Assembly (NCBI GenBank): GCA_025757985.1
Contig: CP107210.1
Coordinates: 558,001 to 622,000 of the forward strand
DNA from: Oscillospiraceae bacterium
Lineage (GTDB): Bacteria > Bacillota > Clostridia > Oscillospirales > Ruminococcaceae
Length of the DNA stretch: 64,000 bases
Reading direction: 5' to 3'
Both the position numbers and the translations under genes were made by a program. Positions 1-8,700 of this stretch are shown here, piece by piece (the first letter of the stretch is position 1; each line of letters starts with the position of its first letter). The notes below the pieces were generated by a model, which was not told where the DNA came from, did no database searches, and saw only the letters and a program-made list of their open reading frames with translations.

Positions 1-293
1 TCATCATGCCACAGCTGTCCCCGGCCATCTTGTCGGCATTCCTCATTTGCCTGACCTACTCTATTGACGACTTCATGATTTCCTACTTCAACTCCGGCAC
101 AATGCAGACACTGCCTATCGCCATCTACTCGATGACCCGCAAGAAGGTCAGCCCCGAAATCAACGCGCTGTCGGCGGTCATCTTCTGCGTCATTCTGGCA
201 ATCATCCTGATTTCCAACGCCGCAGACTCCCGCGCCTACCGCCGCAACCAGAAGGCCATCCGCAAAGCCATGCTGGACGAAGGGGGGCGCTGA
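1..293 (+). CDS. potC: Spermidine/putrescine ABC transporter permease PotC, C-terminal part (5' truncated by window edge)
   Basis: Only the last ~97 codons are present; the reading frame is open to the window edge. PotC is one of two inner-membrane permease subunits of the polyamine importer PotABCD. The visible part carries the IxPxLxPAILSAFLIC segment followed by SIDDFMISYF, the typical end of the permease core, then a last membrane helix (about AVIFCVILAIILISNA) and a short basic cytoplasmic tail. The stop is followed after two bases by the start of potD, so the two genes are co-transcribed and probably translationally coupled. The assignment rests on the SIDDF motif and the potD neighbour; an unrelated binding-protein-dependent permease is unlikely. 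Confidence 0.9.
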   Translation, partial: IMPQLSPAILSAFLICLTYSIDDFMISYFNSGTMQTLPIAIYSMTRKKVSPEINALSAVIFCVILAIILISNAADSRAYRRNQKAIRKAMLDEGGR

Positions 294-295
294 AG

Positions 296-1537
296 ATGAA
301 GCTGAAAAAGTTTTCCGCTGCAGCGCTGGCCGCACTGACTGTCACCATGATGAGCGCCGCGCCGGTGCTGGCCGCCGATGACATCGAGGTCAACGAGGAT
401 ATTTCCGTCTCCGGCGACTACGATTGGAAGCGCTTTGCCAACGACCATATCACGCTGAATGTCTACAACAACGGCCTGTACATCTCCGATGGTTCTGACG
501 AGAGCATCAACGTTCTGTCCGCCTTTGAGGATTTGACCGGCATCAAGGTCAACTACACGACCTACGACTCCAACGAGAGCCTGTATGCCAAGCTGAAATC
601 CGGCGGCGTATCCTATGATGTTATCTTCCCGTCGGATTACATGGTGGGCAAGATGGCCAAGGAGGGCATGCTGTCCGAGCTGAACATGGACAACATTCCG
701 AACTTTGCCGGCATCGGTGAAACATATCTGGACCGCAGCTTCGACCCAGGCAACAAGTACAGCGTGCCCTACATGTGGGGCACAACGGGCCTGATCTACA
801 ACACGACGATGGTCGAGGAGCCGCCCACGAAATGGGCGGACATGTGGGATGTTGCGTACACAAACAATGTGCTGATGTTCAACAATTCCCGCGACGCTTA
901 CGCGATTGCAGCCAAGACGATTGGTCTGTCGATGAATCCGCAGTCGGTGGACGAGATCACCGCCATCACCGATGCGCTGAAGGCCCAGAAGAACATCGTG
1001 CAGGCCTACGTCATGGACGAGGTCTTTGACAAGATGGAGGGTGGCGAGGCCGCCATGGCGCCCTACTATGCGGGCGATGCCATCACGATGATCGACGAAA
1101 ACCCAGACCTTGCTTTCGTCCACCCGGAGGAAGGCGTCAACTTCTTCATCGACAGCATGTGCATTCCGGCCAACGCCAAGAACAAGGAAGCCGCCGAAAT
1201 GTTCATCAACTACCTGTGTGAGCCGGACGTCGGCCTTGCCAACGCGGACTTCATCGGCTATTCCACCCCCATCACCGCCGTGTGGGAGATGCTGGACGAC
1301 GATTTGAAGTACAGCGAAATCGCCTACCCGAGCGCGGAGGTTCTGGACAAGGCGGAGGTCTTTGAGACGCTGCCCGATGACATCAACGCCGCCATGGATG
1401 CCCAGTGGAGCGAGATGAAGAGCTTTGAGGATGGCGGCAGCGGCTGGATGGTCGTTGTGCTGCTGATGCTCGCGCTCCTCATTTCCGCATTCAACATCTG
1501 GCGCAAGCTCCGCAAGAAATCGCGCGACAATTACTGA
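296..1537 (+). CDS. potD: Spermidine/putrescine-binding protein PotD with C-terminal membrane anchor
   Basis: Extracytoplasmic solute-binding protein of 413 residues for polyamine uptake. Residues 1-27 form a signal peptide ending PVLAAD, with no lipobox cysteine. The mature part shows PotD-family signatures: LNVYNNGLYIS near the start, DVIFPSDYMV, VPYMWGTTGLIYN, AAMAPYYAGDA and NYLCEPDVGLANADFIGYSTP. Residues ~382-403 (WMVVVLLMLALLISAFNIW) form a hydrophobic helix followed by a basic tail, so the protein seems held on the membrane at its C-terminus rather than by a lipid. The ATG lies two bases after potC, with a purine-rich RBS inside potC. An intrinsic terminator follows. Confidence 0.93.
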   Translation: MKLKKFSAAALAALTVTMMSAAPVLAADDIEVNEDISVSGDYDWKRFANDHITLNVYNNGLYISDGSDESINVLSAFEDLTGIKVNYTTYDSNESLYAKLKSGGVSYDVIFPSDYMVGKMAKEGMLSELNMDNIPNFAGIGETYLDRSFDPGNKYSVPYMWGTTGLIYNTTMVEEPPTKWADMWDVAYTNNVLMFNNSRDAYAIAAKTIGLSMNPQSVDEITAITDALKAQKNIVQAYVMDEVFDKMEGGEAAMAPYYAGDAITMIDENPDLAFVHPEEGVNFFIDSMCIPANAKNKEAAEMFINYLCEPDVGLANADFIGYSTPITAVWEMLDDDLKYSEIAYPSAEVLDKAEVFETLPDDINAAMDAQWSEMKSFEDGGSGWMVVVLLMLALLISAFNIWRKLRKKSRDNY

Positions 1538-1542
1538 CCCCC

Positions 1543-1581
1543 TGCAGTGCATCGCTTCATGATGCACTGCATTTTTATTTT
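1543..1581 (+). terminator. Intrinsic terminator of the pot operon
   Basis: An 11-bp perfect stem (TGCAGTGCATC / GATGCACTGCA) with a 7-base loop is followed by a T-rich tail, beginning 5 bp after the potD stop codon. Confidence 0.9.
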
Positions 1582-1601
1582 CACTGCGCTGGCACGCCGC
1601 T

Positions 1602-1630
1602 TTGCATTTTTGCTCTGACTGTGCTATACT
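1602..1630 (+). promoter_or_regulatory. Sigma-A promoter of the thioesterase gene
   Basis: The -35 box TTGCAT (1602-1607) and -10 box TATACT (1625-1630) are separated by 17 bp, with an extended TG one base upstream of the -10. The start codon of the next gene lies ~50 bp downstream. Confidence 0.75.
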
Positions 1631-1680
1631 CCATTTGAGCATTTGTAATTTTTGATTTGATTGGTAAGGAGGGCGCATCT

Positions 1681-2424
1681 ATGCCCGAAAAGCAAACCAC
1701 CTATACAGAGAAATTCACCGTCTACCGCACGGACGGCGACCACCTCGGCAATGTCAAGCTGGGAGCCCTGCTGCGCTATGCCCAGCAGGTCGCTACCGCC
1801 CACGCCGAGGCCGTAGGGCTGAACGATGCCCTGTACCGCAAGACCCACACCGCCTATGTGCTGGCCAAGCTGGCCCTGCACATTGAGCGCCTGCCCCGCG
1901 TTGATGAGGAGCTGACCCTGCTCACCCAGCCGGAAAACTGCAAGCGGGCTGTCAACAAGCGCATCACTCATTTTTATGATGCCTCCGGCGCAGAGGCCGC
2001 CGTCATGGACAGCCGCTGGGTGCTCATTGATACGGAAAAGCGCATCATCCTGCGCAAGCACCCCGAACAGTTCAATGACCAGTGGGCCGCCGATGTCCCG
2101 TTTGAGCTGCCGATCAAACTGCCCCGCATCGCCCCTGAGGACTGCGAGGTGCTGGGGGAGCAGCAGGCTGTCTACTCCCGCTGCGATATGAACGGGCATC
2201 TGAACAATACCCGATATGCCGACATCGTCTGCGACGCCGTGCCATGGGAGGTGTGGGATACCGCGCAAATCCGCGATTTTACGATCAGCTACCACCGTGA
2301 GGTTCCCCGCGGGGAGTGCTTCACCCTGCGCCGCGCCAGACCGGCAGAGGACACCTTCTATTTTGAAGGCGAGCGGGAAGGCAAATCCGCCTTTGAGGCA
2401 CAGCTGATTTTCAAACGCTTATAA
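1681..2424 (+). CDS. Acyl-ACP thioesterase (FatA/FatB-like)
   Basis: Hydrolyses acyl-ACP thioesters, releasing free fatty acids from type II fatty acid synthesis in the cytoplasm. The 247 residues form two tandem hotdog domains. The N-terminal one begins YTEKFTVYRTDGDHLGNVKLGALLRYAQ; the C-terminal one carries the family active-site stretch DMNGHLNNTRYADIV at ~170-184, with the expected Asp, His and Asn. Length matches bacterial members of the family (~240-250). The ATG at 1681 is chosen over the upstream TTG at 1657 because AAGGAGGG (1666-1673) sits 7 bases before it. It is monocistronic or joined only weakly to the next gene. In anaerobes of this group it is thought to tune membrane lipid supply. 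Confidence 0.88.
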   Translation: MPEKQTTYTEKFTVYRTDGDHLGNVKLGALLRYAQQVATAHAEAVGLNDALYRKTHTAYVLAKLALHIERLPRVDEELTLLTQPENCKRAVNKRITHFYDASGAEAAVMDSRWVLIDTEKRIILRKHPEQFNDQWAADVPFELPIKLPRIAPEDCEVLGEQQAVYSRCDMNGHLNNTRYADIVCDAVPWEVWDTAQIRDFTISYHREVPRGECFTLRRARPAEDTFYFEGEREGKSAFEAQLIFKRL

Positions 2425-2434
2425 TTTCTACACA

Positions 2435-2475
2435 AACCCCTGTTACACTGTTTACATCGACAATGTAAAGGGGTT
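2435..2475 (+). promoter_or_regulatory. Hairpin enclosing the traX-like ribosome binding site
   Basis: AACCCC (2435-2440) and GGGGTT (2470-2475) are complementary, and TTACA (2443-2447) pairs with TGTAA (2464-2468) inside. TTTACAT (2451-2457) can compete for ATGTAAA (2463-2469). The SD sequence AAAGGGG (2467-2473) lies within the 3' arm. A TATAAT (2420-2425) overlaps the preceding stop codon but has no good -35 box. Confidence 0.4.
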
Positions 2476-2481
2476 ATTATT

Positions 2482-3342
2482 ATGACAAAGCAAAAATTCG
2501 GCCTGACCGGCACGGCGCTCAAAACCATTGCGCTGGTGCTCATGGTGATGGATCACATTCACTACTTTTTTGAATTTACGGGCGTTGTGCCGGAATGGTT
2601 CAGTATGCTGGCACGGCTGTCCGCGCCGCTGTTCCTGTTCTGCACCGTGGAGGGCTTCGCCCACACCCATGACCGCAGGCGCTACTTTCTGCGCATCTGG
2701 GCCATCGGTACTGCGATGGGCACGGTGGAATTTTTCATGCTCTATGCAGGGGCCTTCCGCCGCGGGGACGGCTTCTACCCGATGAATGCCATTTTTCAGG
2801 ATCTGATGCTGCTCTGCATCATCTGGCAGGGCATTGACTGGCTGCGTCAGCGCCGGTTTGTGCGGGGCGCACTGGCTGCTGCCATGCCGATTCTCTGGCC
2901 GTTTTGCATCGTAGCGCTGCTGATGCTTTTTCCCAAAATTCAGGACGCGCCGATCGGCTCCTCCGTGTTGGCGTGGGTCATCACCGCGCCGCTGCCTTTG
3001 TGGACATCCATCACCGATGGCGGCTGGTCTTTTCTGGCCGGCGGCATCGCGCTGTATGCGCTGTATAACCACAAGCGCCTGCGGCTGGTCGTTTGGGCGG
3101 CTATGACCTTCCTGTGTGATTTTGTTCTGGTCTTTCTGCAGGTTCGCGGTCTGCCGGATTTTGCCTTTTCCCAGATGTTCACAGTCTACTATGAGTGGCT
3201 CGGCGTTTTTGCCGTTATCGGCATGGCGCTGTACAACGGCCAGCGCGGCAGCGGCCACAAGCAGCTGTTCTACCGGTTCTACCCGGCACATGTCTACCTG
3301 CTTTACGGTGCATCCTGTCTTGTTTACAGCTTACTGCAATAA
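2482..3342 (+). CDS. TraX family membrane protein
   Basis: A 286-residue polytopic membrane protein of the TraX family, named after the F-plasmid protein that N-acetylates pilin; chromosomal members in Firmicutes have no settled role. Visible signatures are the N-terminal KTIALVLMVMDHIHYFF, the ARLSAPLFLFCTVEGFAHT segment with the conserved R/P/F/G pattern, and the C-terminal LFYRFYPAHVYLLYG. About eight hydrophobic segments are present. The SD AAAGGGG lies 8 bases before the ATG and can be hidden in a hairpin. The stop is 11 bp before the response-regulator start, whose RBS begins at the stop codon, so the TraX-like gene and the two-component system look like one operon. Confidence 0.85.
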   Translation: MTKQKFGLTGTALKTIALVLMVMDHIHYFFEFTGVVPEWFSMLARLSAPLFLFCTVEGFAHTHDRRRYFLRIWAIGTAMGTVEFFMLYAGAFRRGDGFYPMNAIFQDLMLLCIIWQGIDWLRQRRFVRGALAAAMPILWPFCIVALLMLFPKIQDAPIGSSVLAWVITAPLPLWTSITDGGWSFLAGGIALYALYNHKRLRLVVWAAMTFLCDFVLVFLQVRGLPDFAFSQMFTVYYEWLGVFAVIGMALYNGQRGSGHKQLFYRFYPAHVYLLYGASCLVYSLLQ

Positions 3343-3353
3343 AAGGGGCTATT

Positions 3354-4025
3354 ATGGCAAACATTCTGGCGGTCGATGATGACCGTGACCTTTGTACGCT
3401 GCTAAAAACAGCGCTTGAGCGTGACGGCCACACCGTAGAAACGCGCACCTCCGGCACGCAGCTGACCGATACGCTCTGCCGCTGGGCAGACTGCATCCTG
3501 CTGGATGTGATGATGCCCGGCGAGGATGGCTTCGCCGTCTGCAGGCGCATCCGCGCCGAGACAGACGCGCCGATCTTATTTTTGACCGCGCGTACCGATG
3601 AGCCGTCGGTGCTGACAGGCCTTGGCCTTGGCGCGGACGATTACCTGACCAAGCCGTTCCGCATAGCGGAGCTGCGTGCGCGTGTTGCAGCACACCTGCG
3701 GCGGCAGAACCGCACACCGTCCCATAAGATCACCCGCGGCGGGGTGGCGCTGGATCTTTCCGCCAAGGAAGCCAGCGTTGGCGGCACGCCTTTGCACCTG
3801 ACAAAATCCGAGTACGCTATCTGCGAGCTGCTGACCCTCCATGCAGGGCAGACCTTTTCCAAAGAACAAATCTATGAAGCGGTGTTCGGTTACGATGGTA
3901 CAGCGGATGACACGGCCATCACCCAGCACATCAAGAACATCCGCGCCAAGCTGCGCGCGGCCGGGGCAGGGGAGGTGCTGCAAACGATATGGGGAGTAGG
4001 CTACCAATGGCAAAACGAAAACTGA
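3354..4025 (+). CDS. OmpR/PhoB-family response regulator (VanR-like)
   Basis: DNA-binding response regulator of 223 residues. The receiver domain (1-~118) has the acidic pocket D8-D9, phospho-acceptor D51 in LLDVMMPG, T78 and K100 in YLTKPF. The C-terminal winged-helix domain (~130-223) shows LTKSEYAICELLTLHAGQTFSKEQIYEAVFG and ends IWGVGYQW. The ATG at 3354 follows AAAAGGGG (3341-3348); the frame is open further upstream but without an RBS. The 3' end overlaps the kinase gene by 19 bp, so the pair is translationally coupled. The signal and regulon are not evident from sequence; the adjacent traX-like gene is an obvious candidate target. Confidence 0.92.
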   Translation: MANILAVDDDRDLCTLLKTALERDGHTVETRTSGTQLTDTLCRWADCILLDVMMPGEDGFAVCRRIRAETDAPILFLTARTDEPSVLTGLGLGADDYLTKPFRIAELRARVAAHLRRQNRTPSHKITRGGVALDLSAKEASVGGTPLHLTKSEYAICELLTLHAGQTFSKEQIYEAVFGYDGTADDTAITQHIKNIRAKLRAAGAGEVLQTIWGVGYQWQNEN

Positions 4026-5359
4026 CATCCCTGCGCAGTGTTCTGCTGCGGTATCTCCTTTTGTGCGGCGGCGGGTGCGCTCTGATTCTGGTGCTCTGGT
4101 GGGGCATTTTTATGCAGCTGATAAACATCGGTTTTCTGCTGCCTGCCGTGGCGTCTGCCCAGGCCTGTGCCGAGGCCCGGGAGACCGTGGCCTCGATGAC
4201 GGCAGACACCTTCGATTCCCTGCAGATCAGCGACTTATGCCGCTGGGCTGTGGTGCAGAATGACGCAGTGCTGCAGACCAACATGGATGACCGGCATCTG
4301 AAAATTGCCCTCAACGCCTTTCACGGCGGCAGCGGCAATCTGGTGCTGATGCAGTACCAGTACGATGTTAAAATGGCGGACGGAAGCTTTTGCCTTTTAC
4401 AGTACGACTATGCCTTGCCCTACGCTGACCCGGCCCTGCGGGACACGCTGCCGGATTTCCAGACCTGCTATATTTTGCTGCTGGCGGTGCTCATCCTCGT
4501 TTGGCTGGGCTGGCAGACCCACTGCACCGTGCGCGCCTTTGCCGCAGAGACTGCCCGGCTGAACGCGGCCGTAGATGCTATTGCCGCCCGGCAGCTGGAG
4601 CAAATTGACACGGACGGCGTGCGCATCCGGGAATTTGCCGCCACCTTACAGGCCTTACAGACGATGGGCCGCGAACTGACGGACAGCCTGCAAAGCCAGT
4701 GGCGGATGGAGCAGCAGCGCACCGAGCAGATCGCCGCATTAGCCCATGACTTAAAAACACCGCTGACCGTCATACAAGGCAACGCCGACCTGCTGGCCGA
4801 GGATGCTCTGTCCGCCGACCAGCAGACACAGGTCGAAGCCATCCTGCGCGGCACAGAGCGCGCACGCCACTATTTGGCCGCTCTGCGCACAGCCGGCGCA
4901 GCACCTGCCGTACAAACATCGCTGGCCAGCCACGCCCTCACGGAACGGCTGGCGCAGACAGCCCGCGCCCTCTGCGCGCCTGCCGGAATCCAATTTATAC
5001 TACAGGAGGAATGGCAGGGGACGATCCGTGCTGCAGAAAACGACCTGTTGCGTGCTGCGGAAAACCTTTTGGACAACGCCGCCGCCCACACTCCGCGCGG
5101 CGGAACCGTCACCCTGACCGTTGCAAGGGAAAACAACCGCTTTATTTTGCGCGTGACCGATACCGGCCCCGGCTTTACCGCCGCAGCACTGGCCCGGGCG
5201 GGGGAGATGTTCTACACAGATGCCGCGCGCAGCGACAGTGCCCATCAGGGCTTGGGACTGTATTCTGCACGCAGGACCGCTGCAGCCCATGGCGGTACCC
5301 TGCGGGTATCCAACACACCCGGCGGCTGCGCCGAGCTTTGCCTGCCCATTTGTGAATAA
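4007..5359 (+). CDS. Sensor histidine kinase
   Basis: Membrane histidine kinase of 450 residues, partner of the upstream regulator. A first helix (~15-37) and a second (~155-172, ILLLAVLILVWLGW) frame a ~115-residue extracellular sensor region without a recognisable domain. A short HAMP-like linker leads to the HisKA box ALAHDLKTPL with H247. The HATPase domain carries the N box ENLLDNAAAH, G1 DTGPGF and G2 GLGLYSARRTAAAHGG. Start: ATG 4007, inside the regulator gene and preceded by GGGGAG; the alternative 3989 adds six residues without an RBS. A few binding-box residues differ from consensus but all motifs are present. Confidence 0.9.
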   Translation: MAKRKLTSLRSVLLRYLLLCGGGCALILVLWWGIFMQLINIGFLLPAVASAQACAEARETVASMTADTFDSLQISDLCRWAVVQNDAVLQTNMDDRHLKIALNAFHGGSGNLVLMQYQYDVKMADGSFCLLQYDYALPYADPALRDTLPDFQTCYILLLAVLILVWLGWQTHCTVRAFAAETARLNAAVDAIAARQLEQIDTDGVRIREFAATLQALQTMGRELTDSLQSQWRMEQQRTEQIAALAHDLKTPLTVIQGNADLLAEDALSADQQTQVEAILRGTERARHYLAALRTAGAAPAVQTSLASHALTERLAQTARALCAPAGIQFILQEEWQGTIRAAENDLLRAAENLLDNAAAHTPRGGTVTLTVARENNRFILRVTDTGPGFTAAALARAGEMFYTDAARSDSAHQGLGLYSARRTAAAHGGTLRVSNTPGGCAELCLPICE

Positions 5360-5392
5360 ATTGAGAAATTACAAAAAAATGACAAAACACTC

Positions 5393-5421
5393 TTGACATT
5401 CGGTGACAAAACAGTTACAAT
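5393..5421 (+). promoter_or_regulatory. Strong sigma-A promoter without an obvious downstream gene
   Basis: TTGACA (5393-5398), a 17-bp spacer and TACAAT (5416-5421) make a near-consensus promoter 33 bp after the kinase gene. The next strand-matched ORF with an RBS is ftsK, ~280 bp away, beyond an intrinsic terminator. Confidence 0.75.
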
Positions 5422-5437
5422 TTAGTTGCAAGCTAAA
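5421..5437 (+). promoter_or_regulatory. Palindromic operator-like site overlapping the -10/start region
   Basis: The 17-bp sequence TTTAGTTGCAAGCTAAA is an imperfect inverted repeat placed directly on and after the -10 box, the usual place for a repressor operator. Its form recalls MarR-type operators, but no regulator gene lies next to it. Confidence 0.4.
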
Positions 5438-5538
5438 TGAACCCCAAGTCAAATAGCTTTAACCACATTTTTCATGTGTTCTTCTCCTCCTTTCTTGTAA
5501 ATCCCCGCCCATCCCTCAGGGCGGGGATTTCTTTTTTT
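5428..5538 (+). ncRNA. Candidate small RNA or orphan leader (promoter to terminator, ~110 nt)
   Basis: Transcription from the promoter at 5393-5421 would start near 5428 and end at the hairpin/T-run at 5499-5538. The region holds no ORF with a ribosome binding site on this strand; the 79-codon frame from 5437 has no SD and crosses the terminator. It could be a small RNA, an attenuated leader, or the remnant of a lost gene. No known RNA family is recognised. Confidence 0.35.
5499..5538 (+). terminator. Intrinsic terminator
   Basis: A 12-bp perfect stem (AAATCCCCGCCC / GGGCGGGGATTT) with an 8-base loop is followed by C and seven T residues. It would end the short transcript from the 5393 promoter. 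Between it and the ftsK start (5539-5703) the DNA is AT-rich, with no promoter I can define. Confidence 0.85.
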
Positions 5539-5703
5539 GTATCTCCATTTCACATTCTTAAGACAGCATTTCACTTTACAAGGTTTTTCAATCGTGATAA
5601 AATAAAAGTCGTATGTCCTTATCCGCCTGTATATGCAGGCTGTATTATTATAAACTGTATGCATATCGTTTTTTGAGAAAGCAAGAGAGGGAAAAGCAAT
5701 ACC

Positions 5704-8700
5704 ATGGCACAATCTCGTTCCGGCAAAAAATCCACAAAGAGCTCCGGCACCAAAAAGCGCTCCGGCTCTGCCAAAGGTACCTCCCGCAGCAATGCGGGGC
5801 GCACTGCGTCCGCACGCAGCAGTGCCGGGCATGAACGGCAGCCGTCCCGCCGCGCCCAGCGCCGTGCGCAGACCCCGAACCTTACCCGCAGTGTTCTGCT
5901 GGTAGGCCTTGGCCTGCTGTGCGTAGCGCTTGTGCTGGTGCCCGGCCAGAATTTCTGGAGCACGCTGCGCAGTTGGTATTTTGGCATCTTCGGCATCACG
6001 ACCTATCTGGTCGGGCCGTTTCTGCTGTATCTTGCCTATCTGCTGGCCTCCGGCTACCGCGTAGCGCTCTTTGCGGGGAAGGTCTCCCTGATGGGGATTC
6101 TCTGCGCCAGCGTGCCGGTCATCTTCTCCAAGCTGAATGTGGAAAGCCTCAAGGTAGGGGAGATCATCAAGATGCTCTTCACCCGCGGCGGCACCTATTT
6201 CTGGGAGGGCGGCGTTCTGGGTGCCCCCATCGGCGCCACCCTGCTGGCGCTGTTCGGCCGTCCGGCTTCCAATATTATTATGCTGCTCGTCCTTCTGCTG
6301 GGTGTGATGTTCTTTTTTGCCATCACCCCGGTCGATATTGTCCTCTTTCTGGACGCGCGGTATAAAGCCTTTCAAACGCGCCAGCAGGAGCGCGCTGCCG
6401 CTGAAACAGCCTACGACACCCGGCTTTTCAACGCTGCACCGGAGGAGGAGAGCGTTGAGAACCTGACCGGTGCGCTGCCCGATTCCGCCACCCGGCCGCA
6501 CCATCCTGTCTATGATGTCATTGCTGACACCAGCCGCTTCCCGAAGCAGCAGGCTGCACCGTCCCGGCAGCCGTACACAGCCCCCGTCACACCGGTCACG
6601 CCCGAAGCCCCCTTTACTGCGCAGTCTGCCGCAGCACGCCCGGGCTTTGATGTAGACCTCGGCCCGTCCAGCACCGAAAGCGCCCGCCGCAAGGCGGAGG
6701 CCAACGACCCGCTTGAGCCGGTCAGCATCGGGCCGGGCGGCACCTTCGGCATGGACCCCCTGTCCGGCAAGGCCAGCGGCCCGCTCCATTACGCCCAGCC
6801 GCCGCAGCCCGCGCCTGCCCCGCAGGAGGATTTTGAGCTGCAGCTAGAGCCTGCCGAGGAACCGGCATCGCCCGCTGCTGCACCGGCTGCCCAGCAGCCC
6901 ATTGATGAGCTGGACGCACTGATCAACCGTGCCGTCAGCGGACATGCCCCCTACTACACCCCGCAGGAGGTCAGCGCCGAGACAACCCTTGAACTGCCTG
7001 TGCCTGCAGAGTTTGAGACCCCGCTGACCCCGGTGCCGCAGGAGCCGCGCTTTGACACACCGCTTATCCCTGTGGAGGAGGAGCCGGAGCAGACCCCCGT
7101 ACAGCTGCCGCAGCTCGACATGACCGGGCGGGTACAGGGCGATACCGTAGTGCTCTCTCCGGCGGATCTTGCCGCCGGTATGGCTGCAAAGGACATGCCC
7201 CCGCTGGGTACGCCCGCTCCCGCAGCCCCGGCAGCCCCCATTGCCGCACCGATTCCGACGCTGGGCGGCAGCTTCAGTGATACGGGCAGCGCAGTCAGCG
7301 CCGCCTGGGAATCCGGCCGCTCGGTGTCCGAGATGCTGGACGCTATGGCGGCAGAGCCTGCAGCGGCTCCCGCTGCCAACAGCACATCCGCAGCACAGCC
7401 CATGACCCGCCCGGCTGCCGAGACGACCCAGAGCAGCTTTACCGTACCTCAGCAGGGGCAGGCTGCCCGCGTGCAGGTCAGCACTGCCGTCGGCAACTCG
7501 GCCGGTGCGCCGGTCCATACACCGCCCTGTGCGGCGAAGGCTGACCCGAACGCCATGCGCCTGCCCACCTCCGTGGAACAGCCGCCTGAGCCCTACTGCT
7601 ATCCGTCGCTGAATCTCTTCAACGCGACCCGCCCCGATGACGAGGCCGGAGCCGCCCGCGAGATGAAGAAAAACGCTGATATTCTGGTAAATACGCTGGA
7701 CAGCTTCGGCGTCAAGACCACGATGCTCGACATCTGCCGCGGCCCCTCTGTCACCCGGTATGAGCTGCAGCCCCAGGCGGGCATCAAGGTCAGCCGCATC
7801 ACCAGCCTTTCCGATGATATTGCACTGAATCTTGCCACGGCAGGCGTGCGCATCGAGGCCCCCATCCCCGGCAAGCCCGCAGTCGGCATCGAGGTTCCCA
7901 ATAAGATCCGCTCCACGGTCAACATCCGCGCGGTTTTTGAATCCCAGAATTATATCAATATGCGCAGCCCCCTCACGATGGCGCTTGGCAAGGATATTGC
8001 CGGCACGGCGCAGGTTGCTGACCTGTGCAAAATGCCACACCTGCTGATTGCAGGCTCTACCGGCAGCGGTAAATCTGTCTGTGTCAACTCTATCATCATC
8101 AGCTTCCTGTTCCGCTCCGGCCCGGAGGATGTCAAGCTCATCCTCATCGACCCGAAGGTCGTTGAGCTTGCGGAGTACAACGGCATCCCGCATCTTTTGA
8201 TGCCCGTTGTGACCGAGCCGCGCAAGGCAGCCGGTGCGCTGGGTGCAAGCGTAGCTGAAATGGAGCGCCGCTACAAGCTTTTTGCCGAGAACAATGTCCG
8301 TGAGATCAAGGCCTACAACAAGCTGGCTGCCCAAACGGGCATGGAGCATCTGCCCTATATCGCCATCGTCATTGACGAGTTGGCGGATCTGATGATGGTT
8401 GCCGGCAAGGAGGTCGAGGATTACATCTGCCGCATTGCGCAGAAGGCCCGTGCCGCCGGTATCCACCTGATCGTTGCGACACAGCGTCCCAGTGTCGATG
8501 TCATCACCGGCCTTATCAAGGCCAACATCCCCAGCCGCATCGCGTTTGCCGTTTCCAGCCAGATCGACAGCCGTACCATTCTGGACTCCGGCGGCGCCGA
8601 AAAGCTGCTGGGCAACGGTGACATGCTCTTCCTGCCGGTCGGCGCATCGAAGCCGGTCCGTGTGCAGGGCACCTTTGTCACTGATGAGGAGATCGGTGCC

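Noticed and set aside
236..1678. 480-codon open frame on the minus strand opposite potD
   Set aside because: It is a shadow of potD in a GC-rich gene; no RBS, no recognisable domain, His/Gly/Val-rich composition typical of antisense frames.
5449..5475. 8-codon minus-strand ORF (MKNVVKAI) with a strong SD
   Set aside because: The SD is good but I see no minus-strand promoter and nothing downstream that it could lead; kept only as a remark in the finding on this region.
5437..5676. 79-codon ORF after the orphan promoter
   Set aside because: No RBS, crosses an intrinsic terminator, no family resemblance.
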